Part shown: positions 24,900-37,495 of the stretch, piece after piece
How positions within the stretch are numbered: the first letter of the stretch is position 1
How the letters are laid out: each line of letters begins with the position of its first letter
Assembly: GCA_002786025.1 (NCBI GenBank)
Contig: NHNW01000022.1
Coordinates: 1 to 64,000 of the forward strand
From: Zasmidium citrigriseum
Lineage: Eukaryota > Ascomycota > Dothideomycetes > Mycosphaerellales > Mycosphaerellaceae
Direction: 5' to 3'
DNA length: 64,000 bases
The notes under the pieces: model-generated
What the model saw: the letters and a program-made list of their open reading frames with translations, nothing else
Databases searched by the model: none
What the model was told of the DNA's origin: nothing
Made by a program: the position numbers and the translations under genes

Positions 24900-26250
24900 C
24901 CCTAGTCTAATTCCCTCGAATCTTACTTTCGTCGATTAGATTCGTCGTTATATTAGGGGTTAGTTATAGGTTATAAAGCGCTATAACTAGCGTAATAAAA
25001 GGAGAGGTATATTCGGAAGTAAAAGAATCCGCTAGAAAGAAAAGGACCTAAGGAGTATATACTATTACCTTTTACCTTCTTAAGAGAGGGGACTACCTAC
25101 TTATAATAAGACGAGCTAGCCGTAAGTCTATATACTACTAAGTAATACTATAGCCGACCCTTAAACTCTACTTCGCCGGTTATCCCGCCTTCGTACGTCT
25201 ATACTTTAGGAACTTCGACTATAACGTCGCGTAGAATAGTCTATCGAAGAAGATATTACCCTTATATAGCTATATAACTAAAACCCTATAGATAAGTATA
25301 AATAGATTGTAGAAAAGTACAACTAAAGCTACTAGAATAGAGAAGAGTACCGCTTAAAGGCGATAGTAGTAGCCCGGTTTACGAAGATCGCTAAGAGTAA
25401 CCGAGACAATCTTCTAAAGGTTATTTAGATCCTCCTCGAAGCTCCCGAGCTACTTATTAGCTATAAGGATAGGTGGACTAACCTAGAAGATATATACTTA
25501 CTTATAACCCTATACGACTATATCCTTAACGACGAAGATAACGACGACTCTACCCTTATTAACCCCTCTAGTACTAAAATCGCTAATACTTATAATAATA
25601 AATTTAAAGGAATTCGTCCGCGATCGGTACTTAAGGTCCTTTATAGAGGCGGAGACCTTCTATATAAGTATATATTACGCTATAGGCGATACGAGGTCCT
25701 TTTACGTTATTAAGAACTAGAGGTTAAGGAGAAGGAAATTCGGGAGAGATATAAAAGACTTAAGTAGTAAATCTCAGCCGGCTTTTAGTTTAACCCGAGC
25801 GATAGAGAGGTAGAGTAGGAGGATATAGGCGTAGTAAGTTAAGAACTCGATAAACTAATTCGGGCTCTAGTTTAGACGGAGGAGGATAATAGGCTATCGA
25901 TTAAGATAGAAGAGGACGAGTCTAGGGTTAGAAATTAGTACGATAAGGTCCTCTTTAAGACTAAGGACGACGAGGTAGCTATAAAGGTTAAGGATAATTA
26001 TAATTAAGTCTATATAGCGAAGTCTACGAATACCTTCTCGTTAGTATACCGACGGCTTAGAGTACTAGCTAGCAATCTATCTAATAGTAGCCTAGTTACT
26101 ATAACCTACGACTAGTATATATATTAGATACGAGGGTATCGAAGGTATACTACTACTATTACTTATCTTCTAGCGTACTAAATCGAGCTTACCTACAATT
26201 TTTTCTATCTTTTAGAAAGCGCGAGGAGTATATTATAATTCGAATATAGA
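24900..26250 (+). other. RIP-degraded stretch with partial frame relics
   Basis: Plus-strand frames with only TAA/TAG stops occur at about 25,020-25,400 and, in another frame, 25,380-25,620, followed by an acidic stretch. They are consistent with one mutated and possibly intron-containing gene, but I cannot identify it. The following 26,250-26,720 shows no frame. Confidence 0.3.
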
Positions 26251-26724
26251 TCCCTAACATTTGTATCTAGGTAACCCTTAGTATACTAAAGCTATTCCTA
26301 AGGTTTTCGAAAGTCGTTACGAGCGTTATTAGATAAGAAAGGTTTTATAAAGTTAAAGAGGGAGGCGCTAGGTATGAAATTAATCTACGGGGCGAATCTA
26401 GTAACATTATCCTTTAGGGGTCGTTTATTTAAAGTTGAAACTTCCGTTAACTAACCTTAGCTTAGCTTTTTAAAGATAGGCCGCCGTAGGCTAAAGTCGA
26501 TAGAAGTTAATTAACTCTTATTTTTGCCTAGCTTTACTAATCTTAATAACCTATAGGTAAGTCGAGGAGTATTCGAAGATACGGCTTTTTACCTTAACTT
26601 CGTTAACTTTATAGCTCTAGTTAACCGTATAGTTAACTTCTATATTAACTTCGAATAAAGGACCCCTTAACGAGTATACGTTTAGTTAATAAGGTTAGGT
26701 TAATATAGGGCGGGACGGGATAGC

Positions 26725-26888
26725 GGGCGGGACGTCTACTAATTACTTAGCCTCGAGCTAGTTTACTCGATCTAGCGGTAGGGAGGCATTAGCGGACATT
26801 AAGGGTATATATTACGGTTGTAATTACTATAATAATATTACTTAGATAAGTATTAACTTACTCCTACTAATATTAAGTTAGAATACCC
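26725..26888 (+). repeat. Dispersed repeat, copy B
   Basis: This stretch carries the blocks shared with 24,374-24,630. Directly before them is a second shared block: GGGACGTCTACTAAT and GCCTCGAGCTAGT (26,735-26,764), which recurs at 28,487-28,525 after a similar GGGATAGGATAGG-rich lead. Upstream, GGGAGGCGCTAG also occurs at both about 26,361 and 28,354. These look like ends of related modules about 1.75-2.4 kb apart; which are true LTR-like ends cannot be settled here. Confidence 0.55.
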
Positions 26889-28486
26889 CTAATATAGTAG
26901 TATTAACTTAGACCGGCCCTAAGAATAGTATCCGATTTACTAGCTTCGTAGTATATTACTAGACTTAATTACGAATATACTTAACCTTAATAGCTACCTT
27001 AGTCTTAACGAGGACCTCTTCGTTCTTTCCCCCTTTTTGTCTAGTAATACTAATCCTTTACGAGGTACTTATAGCCTACTTTTAAGAATTTTATGAAAAT
27101 AAGGTACTAGCTTCGTTACTTATAAATAAAACCTATATATCTTCTTCCTCCCTCTTAATAACGACCCTATCCCTCTCTATCTCTAGGCCCTCCGTCTTAA
27201 TAGTATCTTTATCTATATTAATATTAAGCTTATCCTCTCTCTAAAACCCCTCCTCCTCCTCTCCCTCCTATTCTACCTTAATACCTACCTTATCCTCCTA
27301 CTAAACCTACTCCTCCTTATCCTCCCTCGTAATCTATCGGTCCTCCCTATAGGTCTAGTATATTACCGTAACTCTAGTACGATCTGCGAGACTTTACTAC
27401 TTCTCCTTATTCTACTCCTTAACCTTCTCGAGCTCTACGAAACGATTAGAGATCTCTCTCTTACTTTAGCTAAAGATAGGCTCGCTAAGAAGGTATTAAT
27501 ATCTTTCTCTAAACTTAACTACCGATCGCCTAGGTTTAGTACCTATAACCTAACTCTCGTTATAGATCTTAACGAGGTCTTAGCTAATCGTCTTAATAGC
27601 GGCGGGGTCGACGAGGTCTAGTAGATTATAGTATAGAACCGCGAGGATATATATATCTTCGAGATTAGTCTAGTAAAACTAGTTACGGATAACTAGCTCG
27701 GGCGCTTCGGTTAGGAAGATAATAAGCTTCTAAGTATTATCGCGGTCCCCCTAGAGAACTCGTTAGATATAGGACCCTACTATAGCGCCTATACGGCGCT
27801 CTTCTCCGTTCTAGTAAGTCTAATTATATATTCTAGCGATCTAGATAAGGTTCTTAGTAGGATTTTAGTATAGGAGCCGTATAAGGTATAGCGACTCCTC
27901 GACCGACTAGAGTAGGTATTAGCGGGGTTAGACTTAGTAGCTAGCTATAGAATTAAGATATAGATTATACTTAAGGAGTAATAGGTACCGGCTATTAATA
28001 TATAGTAGGTAATTCTTTAATAGAATAAAAGAGCGTTTTCTAGAAGTATAGTTTTAGTTCTATTCTAGCGGTTTTAGCGTAATTAGATACCTCTCTAGTA
28101 ACTTTCGAAGCGGATCTAGAATTACGAAGGAGAACTATAAGATTAAAAATAAAGAGGGTCTATAGAACTGTAGGAAATAGCGCTTATACTATCGAGCCGT
28201 AATTATGTATATATCTAGGTACCTTAAGCTCTAACTTATCTATCTTCTCTTCTCCACCCTCTTAAATATTAGGTACTTACTCTATATAGTAAATAACGGT
28301 AGCGGTAAAGGGTATACTTTATCGTCCTATAGCTCTTAACTTCTTTTAGAGAGTACGAGAAGGGAGGCGCTAGTTATATTTATAGGGCGATCCTATATTA
28401 AAATAAGTACCTGTCCTTATTAATATATAATTAATAAGGTAAGGTAAGGTAAGGTCGGGATAGGATAGGATAGGACGGGATAGGAT

Positions 28487-28525
28487 AGTAGGGACGTCTA
28501 CTAATCCTTAGTTAGCCTCGAGCTA
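28487..28525 (+). repeat. Dispersed repeat, copy C (partial)
   Basis: GGGACGTCTACTAAT, then GCCTCGAGCTAGT, matching 26,735-26,764, and preceded by tandem GGATAGGATAGGA-like sequence (28,430-28,487). It sits just before the next relic ORF. Confidence 0.55.
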
Positions 28526-28559
28526 GTTCTCGCTTAATAATATCTCGAAGCCTATTAGG

Positions 28560-29160
28560 CCTACGTCTTAGGAGTTACGGACAACTATAGATCCGAACGT
28601 AGTTATACGATAGATTAAGGAACTAATAAGATAGCCGCCTTATAGCGACTAGTCGACGAAAGCTCTCTACCTCTTTAAGTACTTCTAGGCGGCTATATAG
28701 GATAAATAGCTTATTAAACGGTAGCTTAATCCGTAGACGGTAGACGCCTTCGTAATACTTATATAGCGCCGCGAGTGTTTTAAATTAGCCCGATAGGTAA
28801 TACCTAAACTTCGAGAGAGCGGCGACTTAACGTCTCCTTTACGATATCGTAACCTTATCCTCTAGGTTACGAGAATACTTCGAGACGATACCTCGACGTT
28901 ACTTACGCGTACTTAGATATCTTTTAATATATAGGCGTATTAACGTAAGAAGCGAATATTTTAAGATAAAGAGGTATATCGCGCTAGGTTGTACCTTTAT
29001 TATACCGAGACCCTTAGTATAGAGGAAGAGGAGGAGATTTAATAGTAGCTCGCCTAGTACCCGCTTACCCTATAGCGACTTATAGAAGAGTAGCGATTAT
29101 AACACGATAGTAATTAGAATACTAATAGTAGATAAGCTCGAGGGTCGATAGGCGGTTTTA
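28560..29160 (+). pseudogene. RIP-mutated ORF upstream of the Ulp1-like relic
   Basis: A plus-strand frame of about 200 codons with only TAA/TAG stops, rich in Arg, Leu and Glu and with an EEEEE run near 29,030. No family recognised. It may be the first gene of the same mobile module as the protease relic 500 bp downstream. Confidence 0.4.
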
Positions 29161-29649
29161 TAATAACGACTACGAAGTATAGATACTATATCGGGCCCTT
29201 AACGTAATATATACTCCGTCGCTCTCTACGTTTATTTCCCGGCTACAACTTACTTTAGCGTAAACCGGGAAGCCGTACGGAATATAGCTTAAGTAATACT
29301 TAGACAATACTCTAGAGGTAGTAGGCTTGCCTAAGTAATCCTTTAGACCTATATCGTTATCCTATAACCGTTCTTATAACGATCGTATCGGCGTTATAGT
29401 ATATAAGGACTAGTTAAAGGCCTAATACGTTAAAGGTCTAATAGGTTTAGAGCGCTAATAGGTTTAGAGGTCTAATTAACTTACATTATAAGCCTTTAAT
29501 GTTTCGCTACGGCTATTAAAGGCGTAGACTACTAGCAATCGAATACGAGTACTAGCTCTAGCGCCTTAGGGTATATAACCTTAAATCCTATTAACGTAAG
29601 TCCCTCCTTATCTAAATCTTATCGTCTTTAACTATTCTACTAATATAGT

Positions 29650-31490
29650 AGAAGAGAAGGGTAAGGATACTAATAACAATTATTCTTTCGAATACGCTCC
29701 TAGTAACTACGTCCTACGCTAAGCTCTAAGTCTATTAAGGGTATATCGACTTCGCTATCTACCCGCGGCCGACCGCGTCGAGTTTCGCCGCCTATTTAAC
29801 GTCCCGATATCCTTAGCGTATCTACTACTTAATATACGCCTACTACTTAACCGTATCGAAATTACCGCTATAGTTTACGTATATAAGCTCTAGCCGCTCG
29901 TAAAACTTTCTAAAAAGAACCTAAGCTTATTAAATAAGTATTAACCGTCGGAGGCCTAGATAGGACGAAAGTAGGCCCTATATTCTAGAATCTCTAATAG
30001 TAATAATACCTTTACGCCGCTCTTACTTTAGATTATAGATTCCTATAAGTAGTAGGCGGAGGTCCGAGATTAGTAGGTCGAGTATTAATAGCTATTTATT
30101 AGAGGCACTAATCTCTACTCTCGTAGTATACTTAGTATCGATATGTATATATTAGTCGAGGACACGCCTTTAAATATCCGCGTATATATATCTAACTCTA
30201 ATAGGACTAACGTACGCTACTAGATCGTTATACCCGCCGCTAGTTCTTAGTAGATCTCTAGTACTCGCTCTACTACCGAGAATATTTAAATAATCGACTA
30301 ATAGATTAATATTATAGAGGGTACTAACGAAGACGACTTACGACTTAAGATCGGACTACTAGCTTAAGATACACCCGACGGAACTTAGTCTCTTAGTTTT
30401 ATCTATAACCTAGGCAACCTTTACTAGATCCTCGTCTATATATAGGTCGATCTTAACGCGGCTACTAGATCTATTACGATTTACGACTCTTTATACTACT
30501 TAGAATATTCCCGTTAGAATATCGATTCTATGTTTCGTAGACTTAGCTATTTAATCTCGCTACGTAGATCTCTAGGCTAGCTATCGAATATCTAGTAGTA
30601 GCTAGCTACTATTATACTATATATATAGTAGAGTAATAACTACGATTACGGTATCTTCGTAACGTACTTCGTATACCTTCTTAGCCTTAGTAAGCCTATC
30701 CCTAGGCTAACTAAGGATATTAGCGACTAGATTCTAGCTTTCTAGTTCTCGATACTTTAAGAGATCTACGACTAGGTCGTTATTTAATTACTAAGTAGTA
30801 GTACTAGTAATACTATTAGTAACGGGGGAGAATCTAGCGGTTCTAGTAGTAATAGCTAAGGTAATAGCGACGAGGGAAGGTAGCTAGATAAGGGTAATAG
30901 AGATTATATAGGTAGAGAAAGTAGTTAAGATTATAGAGAGGTTAAGGATAATAAGGGTACTAACGATTCCTCTAACGGAGCTTCTTCTAACGACTCGTCG
31001 TAGAAAGATTCTATAGGCTCTCCTAGTACTAGCGAAGATATATCTTTATCCTCTAGTAGTAAGTCGAGTAGCGTATATACTAGCGCTAGCTATTTAGGCT
31101 AGTCTTTTTTAAGCTACGACGAGGAAACTAATATCGACTAGGCCTTTTATAGTAGGGTTAACCGCTAGATTGGCCCTAAGCTAGAGGGACCCGCTATAAG
31201 AACCTAGTCTTAGGTCGAGGGACTCGCGCGATTAGATCTCGATACCGATAATAGTACTACGGTAAAGCGTAGTAGGGACGAGTCTCCTAGCTCTAATATA
31301 TTATCGCCTACTAGGTACGCTAGTAAGAAAGCGCGTTAAGGTCTAAAAGACGAAGACTAATCTATAGAAGACGCGGAAACCTTAGAGCTATCTAAGTCTA
31401 TAGACGATAATAATATAGAATAGCTAGAGGAGAAGCCTCGAGTAGACGATCCGTCCTCTAGAGATATTAACTAATTCGGATAGTATAGTA
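29650..31490 (+). pseudogene. RIP-mutated Ulp1/C48-type cysteine protease relic
   Basis: One plus-strand frame runs for about 600 codons with only TAA/TAG stops. At 30,422 it reads Tyr, stop, ILVYI, stop, VDLN: TAC TAG is what RIP would make from CAC TGG, the His-Trp of Ulp1-family enzymes. ITIYDSL (about 30,480) supplies the Asp region. Near 30,630 stop, stop, SNNYDYGIFV matches the QxNxxDCG(I/V)(F/Y)V active site with the Cys codon TGC changed to TAC at 30,647-30,649. The tail (about 30,800-31,480) is Ser/Asp/Glu-rich and disordered. Known: C48 proteases process SUMO/NEDD8, and homologues occur inside several eukaryotic DNA transposons. Inference: a transposon- or repeat-borne protease killed by RIP. 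Confidence 0.65.
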
Positions 31491-31760
31491 AATTACGGTA
31501 GTAATAGGTAGGAGGATCGACGGTTTTCTTTTATTAAAGTTATATTTTAGTTCGAACTTATAGATAGAAAAAAAGAGCTAGCTTCTTAGAGATTAAGTTA
31601 TAATACTTAATAAAAAAAAAAAAACGGTTATAGTATAGCAAATTACGGCGGTAATAGGTGGGAGGATTAAAGGTTTTTTATTAAAGTTATATTTTAGTAT
31701 AAACTTATAGATAAAAAAAAAAAGAGCTAGCTTCTTAGAGAGTAAGTTACGAGCTCGACA
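31481..31760 (+). repeat. Direct repeat, period 150 bp, with poly(A) tails
   Basis: Two copies start at 31,481 and 31,631 (TAGTATAGTAAATTACGG and TAGTATAGCAAATTACGG). Both contain TTATTAAAGTTATATTTTAG and GAGCTAGCTTCTTAGAGA, and both have A-runs of 7-13. The second copy keeps one CA and one TG that the first lacks, so the copies differ in RIP history. They sit just after the protease relic and may be its 3' end or a nested short element. Confidence 0.75.
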
Positions 31761-34055
31761 AAAAAAAATTAGTTAAATAGCGATATAGGGTGTAATTAAT
31801 ATATTAAGTTCTTTCGTATACTTCCCGTCTTCTACTTATCTCTATAGAACGCCCCCTATACTTTAAAGTACTATACTCCTCTAAGAGCCTCTCTACGTAA
31901 CACTTTTTTTCCTATACTACCTCCTTATTATAACTACCGTAGGTCTAGCCTAAATTCCGTTAAATATATCCTCTATATTCTATAGCTTACTCCTATACCT
32001 TTCTTACTTTAGCCTCTAGATAGCGAACGCTCTCCTTAGATAGTATAAAGAAATTCGTAAGATACTAGTATTAGTAAAGCGAATATAGTAGGAAAGTAAT
32101 AGCTAACGCTAGTATAGTCTATAAAGCCGTCCTAATATTAATACGTAAGGGTACGCCGAAAAGGGCTAAAGGTATAAGACGCGCCGGGAGGACGAAGCCG
32201 AGGGCTTAATAGTAAAGGTATACGAGTAAAGGTCGGACTAGCTAGTAACTAATAATAGCTATAGTTATAGGCGCTCTTAAGGTATAGCGACGACTATTAT
32301 TAGAGTTATTAGTCTAAGTTATCCTCCCTATAGACTATAGAACTTATAAGACGTCCCGGGCGCTCGCTTTTAGACTTATCCCGACTTTCTTCCGCGAGGA
32401 TATAGTTAAGATTCTCTTTCCTATCTCTTATAGGTAACGATTACGTAAGCGAAGAAGTATAGCTAGTATTGTAAGGCTACCGATTATTAAACTTAAGCGC
32501 GGTGTAAGGTTTAGACGCGTTTGCGATAAAGAACTATAGGTGTCCGATCTCGTATATAGCGACTATCTCGACGAACTTCTACTACCCTATTTATCTAGTC
32601 CCTCGAGGCGGTACTATAGCTAGCCTAGTAACGAGCGTAGTTACTCCTAACATAACTATATAACTAACTACCGTACTACTCTAGAGCGATACTAGTAGCG
32701 AGGCTAATAGGGTATATAAGATATACTACGTCGCTACTTTAAGCGTCTCGAGTACCTTAAGTAGAGGATAAAGCTATAGGTATAGTAGCTACTTTCCCTT
32801 AAAGCAAAAAGCTACTTATTATACTCTATTACCTCTACGGTAAGTAGCTTTATATCGTCTAAGCTATAGTCGAGATCGTAGACTCTAAGTTACTCGAATT
32901 CTATAGTATAACGTTAAATATAAAGCTTCCGAGCAAGATCTAGCTAGGTAGATCTATAAGGAGGAAGTAGGTAGAAAGGGAATACCTAAAGAAGAACGCT
33001 TAGGTAGTCTCTATATAGAATAGCTATTAATAGTACGGGTATTAGCGTAGGTCGTCTATATAAATTATAGCTCCTACTAATAGTAGTCCCCGGGCCTTTA
33101 TAGTATCGCGTTAATAGCGTAGAGGCTAGGGAAGAAGGATCTCTAAAAGAAGATACGTTCTAAGAAATAGGGATTCTATATTAAACTTTCGTAGTAGCCT
33201 TATAGTAGCCTTAGGCCCTAATAGAGCCCGTAGGACTCTTAACTATCTCTACCCTTAGGTATTACTTAATCCCTTAAGTCTCTACTCGTAACTTAATCTT
33301 AATCTTACTATACCTACGCCGAATCGTTCTCTAGTAGAATCGCCTAGCTCCTTACGTAGAATACCGTAACCCCCTCTTATCGAGTATCTTAAGCTTAGTA
33401 ACTAACGCTCGTAGGACTATACCGTTAAAGATTTTAAGCTAATAGATAACGCTACCTATATAAAAGCCTTCTATAGTAGAGGTCCTCTAGACTCTCGTAT
33501 ACGCTCGACTTAGATTCGTTAGGGAGAGACTATCTTCCTATAGGTATCGTCGAGATAAAGAACGTAGTCGGTTAAGGAACGAGCGGAACGGGAAGTAGAG
33601 TACTAAATAGTAGTCTATAGAGATTAGTATAGCCTAGGTATTATTAGTAGTTAATAGCTTAGGCTACCTTTTTAGTATATATACCTATAGAGAAAAGGAA
33701 GAAGGTAGGCGCGTAGTAAGTATATTACTCTACTTATACCTAGAACACTAGGGATAAGATCCGTTCGACTCCTTATATACTACCTATAAAGAAATACATA
33801 GATAGATTAAGAATATTAATAGCTTTTAGCTAGTCTAAACGGTATTTATCTATAGAGAGTCGGGAGATAGAGATATTAAGCTATAAGCTAAAGGAGAAAG
33901 GTTAATTAATAGACTAACTCGAAGGATCTTCTAAGGATAGCGGCGGGCGCTAATAATACGCTAAGGAATTTTCCGCCCGACTTTAGCTATAACGATATTC
34001 TTATCTATATTACTTTTATCTACTATCTCTACTTTATAGGTCTTCGTACTCTTAT
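31761..34055. other. RIP-degraded sequence, nothing recognised
   Basis: CpA-depleted, all frames stopped; no motif, RNA gene or terminal repeat identified. Confidence 0.5.
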
Positions 34056-34059
34056 CCCT

Positions 34060-36660
34060 CGATCTAAGCGACATAAAATAATCGATAGGGTACCGATTAC
34101 CTAATACCTTATTATAGGCTCTACCTAAAAGACCGTACGTAAGTTTCCTTAATTAACCTTATATTACTTCGTCCTCTCTAAACTCGCTAAACTCGCCGAA
34201 ATCGCCGCCTACAAGATTACCGCTAAATTCTTAATCTCTAAGAAGCTCTTAGATACTATAGAGACTATAACGATAGCTAGCGCTATCCCGCTAGCGACCG
34301 ACTAGATATTAGACTAGTTATAGTAGGGTGAATTTATTAAGTAGCTTCTATACGCTATCGTTATCTATAGTTCTATACTAGATAGAGCTATTAGTAACGG
34401 CGTACTCCGACGTATAGAGGCCTAAATTTAGAGTACTAGTTAAGATAGGCGTTTTCGCCTCCTATTTGTTACTACTAATACCTAGATTACTAGTAAGGAG
34501 TTATCTTTAGTTTTCTATAGGCTTAAGATCTTCGGAAGGTATTATCGATCGATTTAGCGGTCGATCTTTTATATCCGGTCCTCTAAGGTCGAACACGAGA
34601 AGACGCCTCTAAGAGGAAGAGTTAAGACGTCGAAACTTAGTAGCGGTTAGGTTCGGACTACTAAAGCTATATTAGCGATAGCGTACGTAGTAGTATATTA
34701 GTACGTATACTATAGATAACGGTAGTATATACGTAAATTAGGGTAGCTAACCGCTCTTTAGGAAATCCGAGCTCTCGAAGGTTAACTACTAATACCTTAC
34801 GAAGGTAAAATCGCCTATAGCGTAGTCCTATAGTAGGACGACGAGAAGGCTAGAACGTCTTCTCGTATATTAAATTATTACGCTAAGGTAAAATCGACGT
34901 ATACCTATACCTATTATTATAGCGTACTCTCGCCGTCTTAGGACGGGTAGTAATTCGTTAACTAGTAGACGTGTATTTACCTAGACGTTCCCTTCCTCCT
35001 CGCCCTAGTCCTCCCCTAGCTTAGATATCTAATCGACCTCTCGTAGAGGACGACGTCTATTACGCCTTAGTTACTCGGAGTACTACGTAATAATTTTCTC
35101 GACCTTATATACCTACTCGAGGTTATCGTCTATTTTACGCTTAAAGCGTAGGAGGCTATCGAAGCTTAGCTATTTAGCTTTTAATAGATAAAACTCGTCT
35201 AGTATCTCGCGCTCTAGAATAAAGAAGAATACTCGCCGCCGCGGTAGACCGCTTAGCTCGAACTAGTAGAAGAGGAAGTCGAAGCGTTCGAAGGTATTAA
35301 AATAATACCGCTTCTTCTTCTTATTCCTAATATTACGCGCGACTAGTACCTTATTAAAGGATATATCCGATCTATACTATAGATATTAGCGACGTCGAGG
35401 ATCGAGGGTATATCGTTAGAGAGTTTTACTTACGCTCTAGGTATAGAGTCTAGCTTATACTAAATAAAGAAGTAGCTAAGTCGGAAGTCTATAAGCCGTA
35501 GCTAGAGGCTAATAAAATTAAACTCGAGGCTCTTCTTAAAGGTTATACTACGTATTATATATATAATTTCCTAGTATATACTAAAGTATATCGAGGTCTC
35601 CAAAGGCTCGATAAACTTTATATACCTAGTCGTTAGCGGCCGCTACTTCGGAAACTTAATATTATTCTAGGGATTTTAATATACGCCCTCTCTAAGTATA
35701 TATTATCGAACTCTCTCGATCGCCTCTAGTAGTATAGCTCGTAGTATTCGATAATATATTAAATAAGGATCGAGCCTCCTATAGGCCTTACCTAGTAGCT
35801 ATAAGGTACGAGTACTTATAATACGGCTATAGGTATCGTCGCTCTAGAGATAGTTAAACTCTCTAGTCTCTAAAACTTAAGCGTCTTAGTTATAGTTAGG
35901 GATAAGGTAGATCTAAGAAGGGTCTACTACTACGACGTATATTAAGAAGGCGGATATTACGCGCTAGAGAGGGAATAGCGAGAATTATTACTCTCTAGCC
36001 TTAAGGCCTATAGTACTCTTCGCGTCGTAGAGTACGATCTTACTCCGCTCGAGCGGCTCTTAATAGATAAGGTCCTAGAACCGCTAGGCGTACGTTAGTC
36101 TAGTATCGTATCGACGACTATAATCGATAGTACTATCGGAGACGGTAAATTCGAAGCTACGAATAGCGTATAGGCTTAAGCGGAGAACCGAGAAGATATT
36201 ACCCTCGAACTAAGTACTATAGTTCCTTTTAAAGATCTAGTCTAGTACCTAGAGAGGCTCTAATATTCTCTCGTCTCTCGGAGTCGAGATCCGCTTACCG
36301 TACTAGTTATCGAAGGCGAGTAATACTAGAGTCTATTTCTTATATACGGTATAAATAACGGGCTTCCCTTCTACCTAGCGGTATAAGATATAGTAGTTCG
36401 TATAGACTATGTATACGCTACCGCTATATATATCCGTCGCTTTCCTACTTTTTATATAATCTGTACCCTATTGTCTACTACGTTCTATAAAGTAGCTATA
36501 GTAGCGTACGAACGTTCTAAGATATACGTAGTATCTAGTTAGGGTAGCGAACTAGCAGTAACTTTTACGAATATATTACTACGTCTATACGCTACGGGTT
36601 CGATCTCTACGCTTCTAACTTATACTTTAATAGACTTAACTAGCGACATTCGGTACTATA
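34060..36660 (+). pseudogene. Very long RIP-mutated ORF, family unknown
   Basis: From about 34,065 to 36,650 a single plus-strand frame of roughly 860 codons is interrupted only by TAA/TAG, with no TGA and no frame change that I could detect. Composition is that of a soluble mixed-charge protein (for example LAKLAEIAAYKITAKF near 34,175, and an EEEVEAF acidic helix near 35,265). I saw no helicase, polymerase, recombinase or protease signature. This is the best preserved frame in the block and a good seed for searches with RIP-aware masking. Confidence 0.5.
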
Positions 36661-36679
36661 GTACGTACTTTACCTACCT

Positions 36680-37330
36680 CTTTCGCTAAGCTAACTAGTA
36701 TCGAACGTATAATAGCCGCCCGTAAGAAAGTTACCGCTAGTACGGTTAATACCTCTAAGACCTCTAATAGCTCTAGTACTTCTAGTAGTCTTAACTATAA
36801 TAATACGATAATAACTACTAGTAGTAGAAACTAGACCCGTACTACCGTCTACGAGCTTATAAGCCTTAACGAAAATATCGATTAGCTTCGTAAAGCTAGA
36901 ACCGAACTTAAGAATACTCTCTATAGCCTTAACGACTATATTATCTACCTTTAGGACGTTAAGGACTAGGTCGAGACCTACCTATATATCGACTATAGCG
37001 ATAAATACTAGACCTATACCTTAGGAGGTATTCGTTATCTACTAGGCGCCGTATTCGAAGTAAGTAGATATATAGAGGGTCTTAGCCTAGAAGAAGAGGA
37101 CGTAAGCGAAGAGGATAATAGTAAGGATACTAAAGACGAAGGCGGTAAAGGCGAATATAATAAGGGATCCGTATATACGTAAGAGGATTCTAGAGAAGAG
37201 AACGAAGATATAGGCGAGGAGGAAGAAGAGGATCGTAATAAGACTAAGTAGCGCTAGTACGATAAGAACGTTATTAATAGAATTAGTAGAGTCCCCGTAA
37301 GGCTTAAGGTATATCTTAGTAAGTCCTCGT
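36680..37330 (+). pseudogene. RIP-mutated coiled-coil and acidic-tail ORF relic
   Basis: A plus-strand frame with few stops, all TAA/TAG: a basic start, a Ser/Thr/Asn-rich linker (about 36,730-36,840), a Leu/Glu/Lys helical stretch (about 36,850-37,000) and a Glu/Asp-rich tail (about 37,080-37,240) followed by a basic end. It follows the long relic closely and may be its last exon or a partner gene. Unidentified. It ends about 150 bp before the block boundary. Confidence 0.4.
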
Positions 37331-37495
37331 AAGGCTCTTTATTACGAGGGCTTTAAGGTATAATAGGTATTTTAATAATGTCCGTACCTTTGTATTACTT
37401 GTTCTATGTCTTAGATCGAAGAGGATTACTATAGGCGTTACTCGTATATATTAGGCTATTATAAAGTACTCGATCCCTCGTCTTTACTATCTAAG

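Larger units (their letters stand above)
1..37495. repeat. RIP-exhausted repeat block
   Basis: Seen: the dinucleotides CA and TG are almost missing across this stretch, while CG, TA and CC remain common; in the first 600 bases I count by eye 2 CA and 3 TG where random sequence would give about 37 of each. Every frame on both strands is full of TAA and TAG. Known: fungal repeat-induced point mutation converts C to T mainly at CpA on either strand. Inference: this is a nest of old repeats mutated until few CpA targets were left, so GC content stays moderate instead of falling to a typical AT isochore. Cytosine-methylation decay alone would have removed CpG, which is kept. No intact gene is supported here. 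Confidence 0.9.

Noticed and set aside
1..37495. Block as mitochondrial or bacterial DNA
   Set aside because: CpG-rich, CpA-free composition and RIP-type stops do not fit either; no mitochondrial gene seen.
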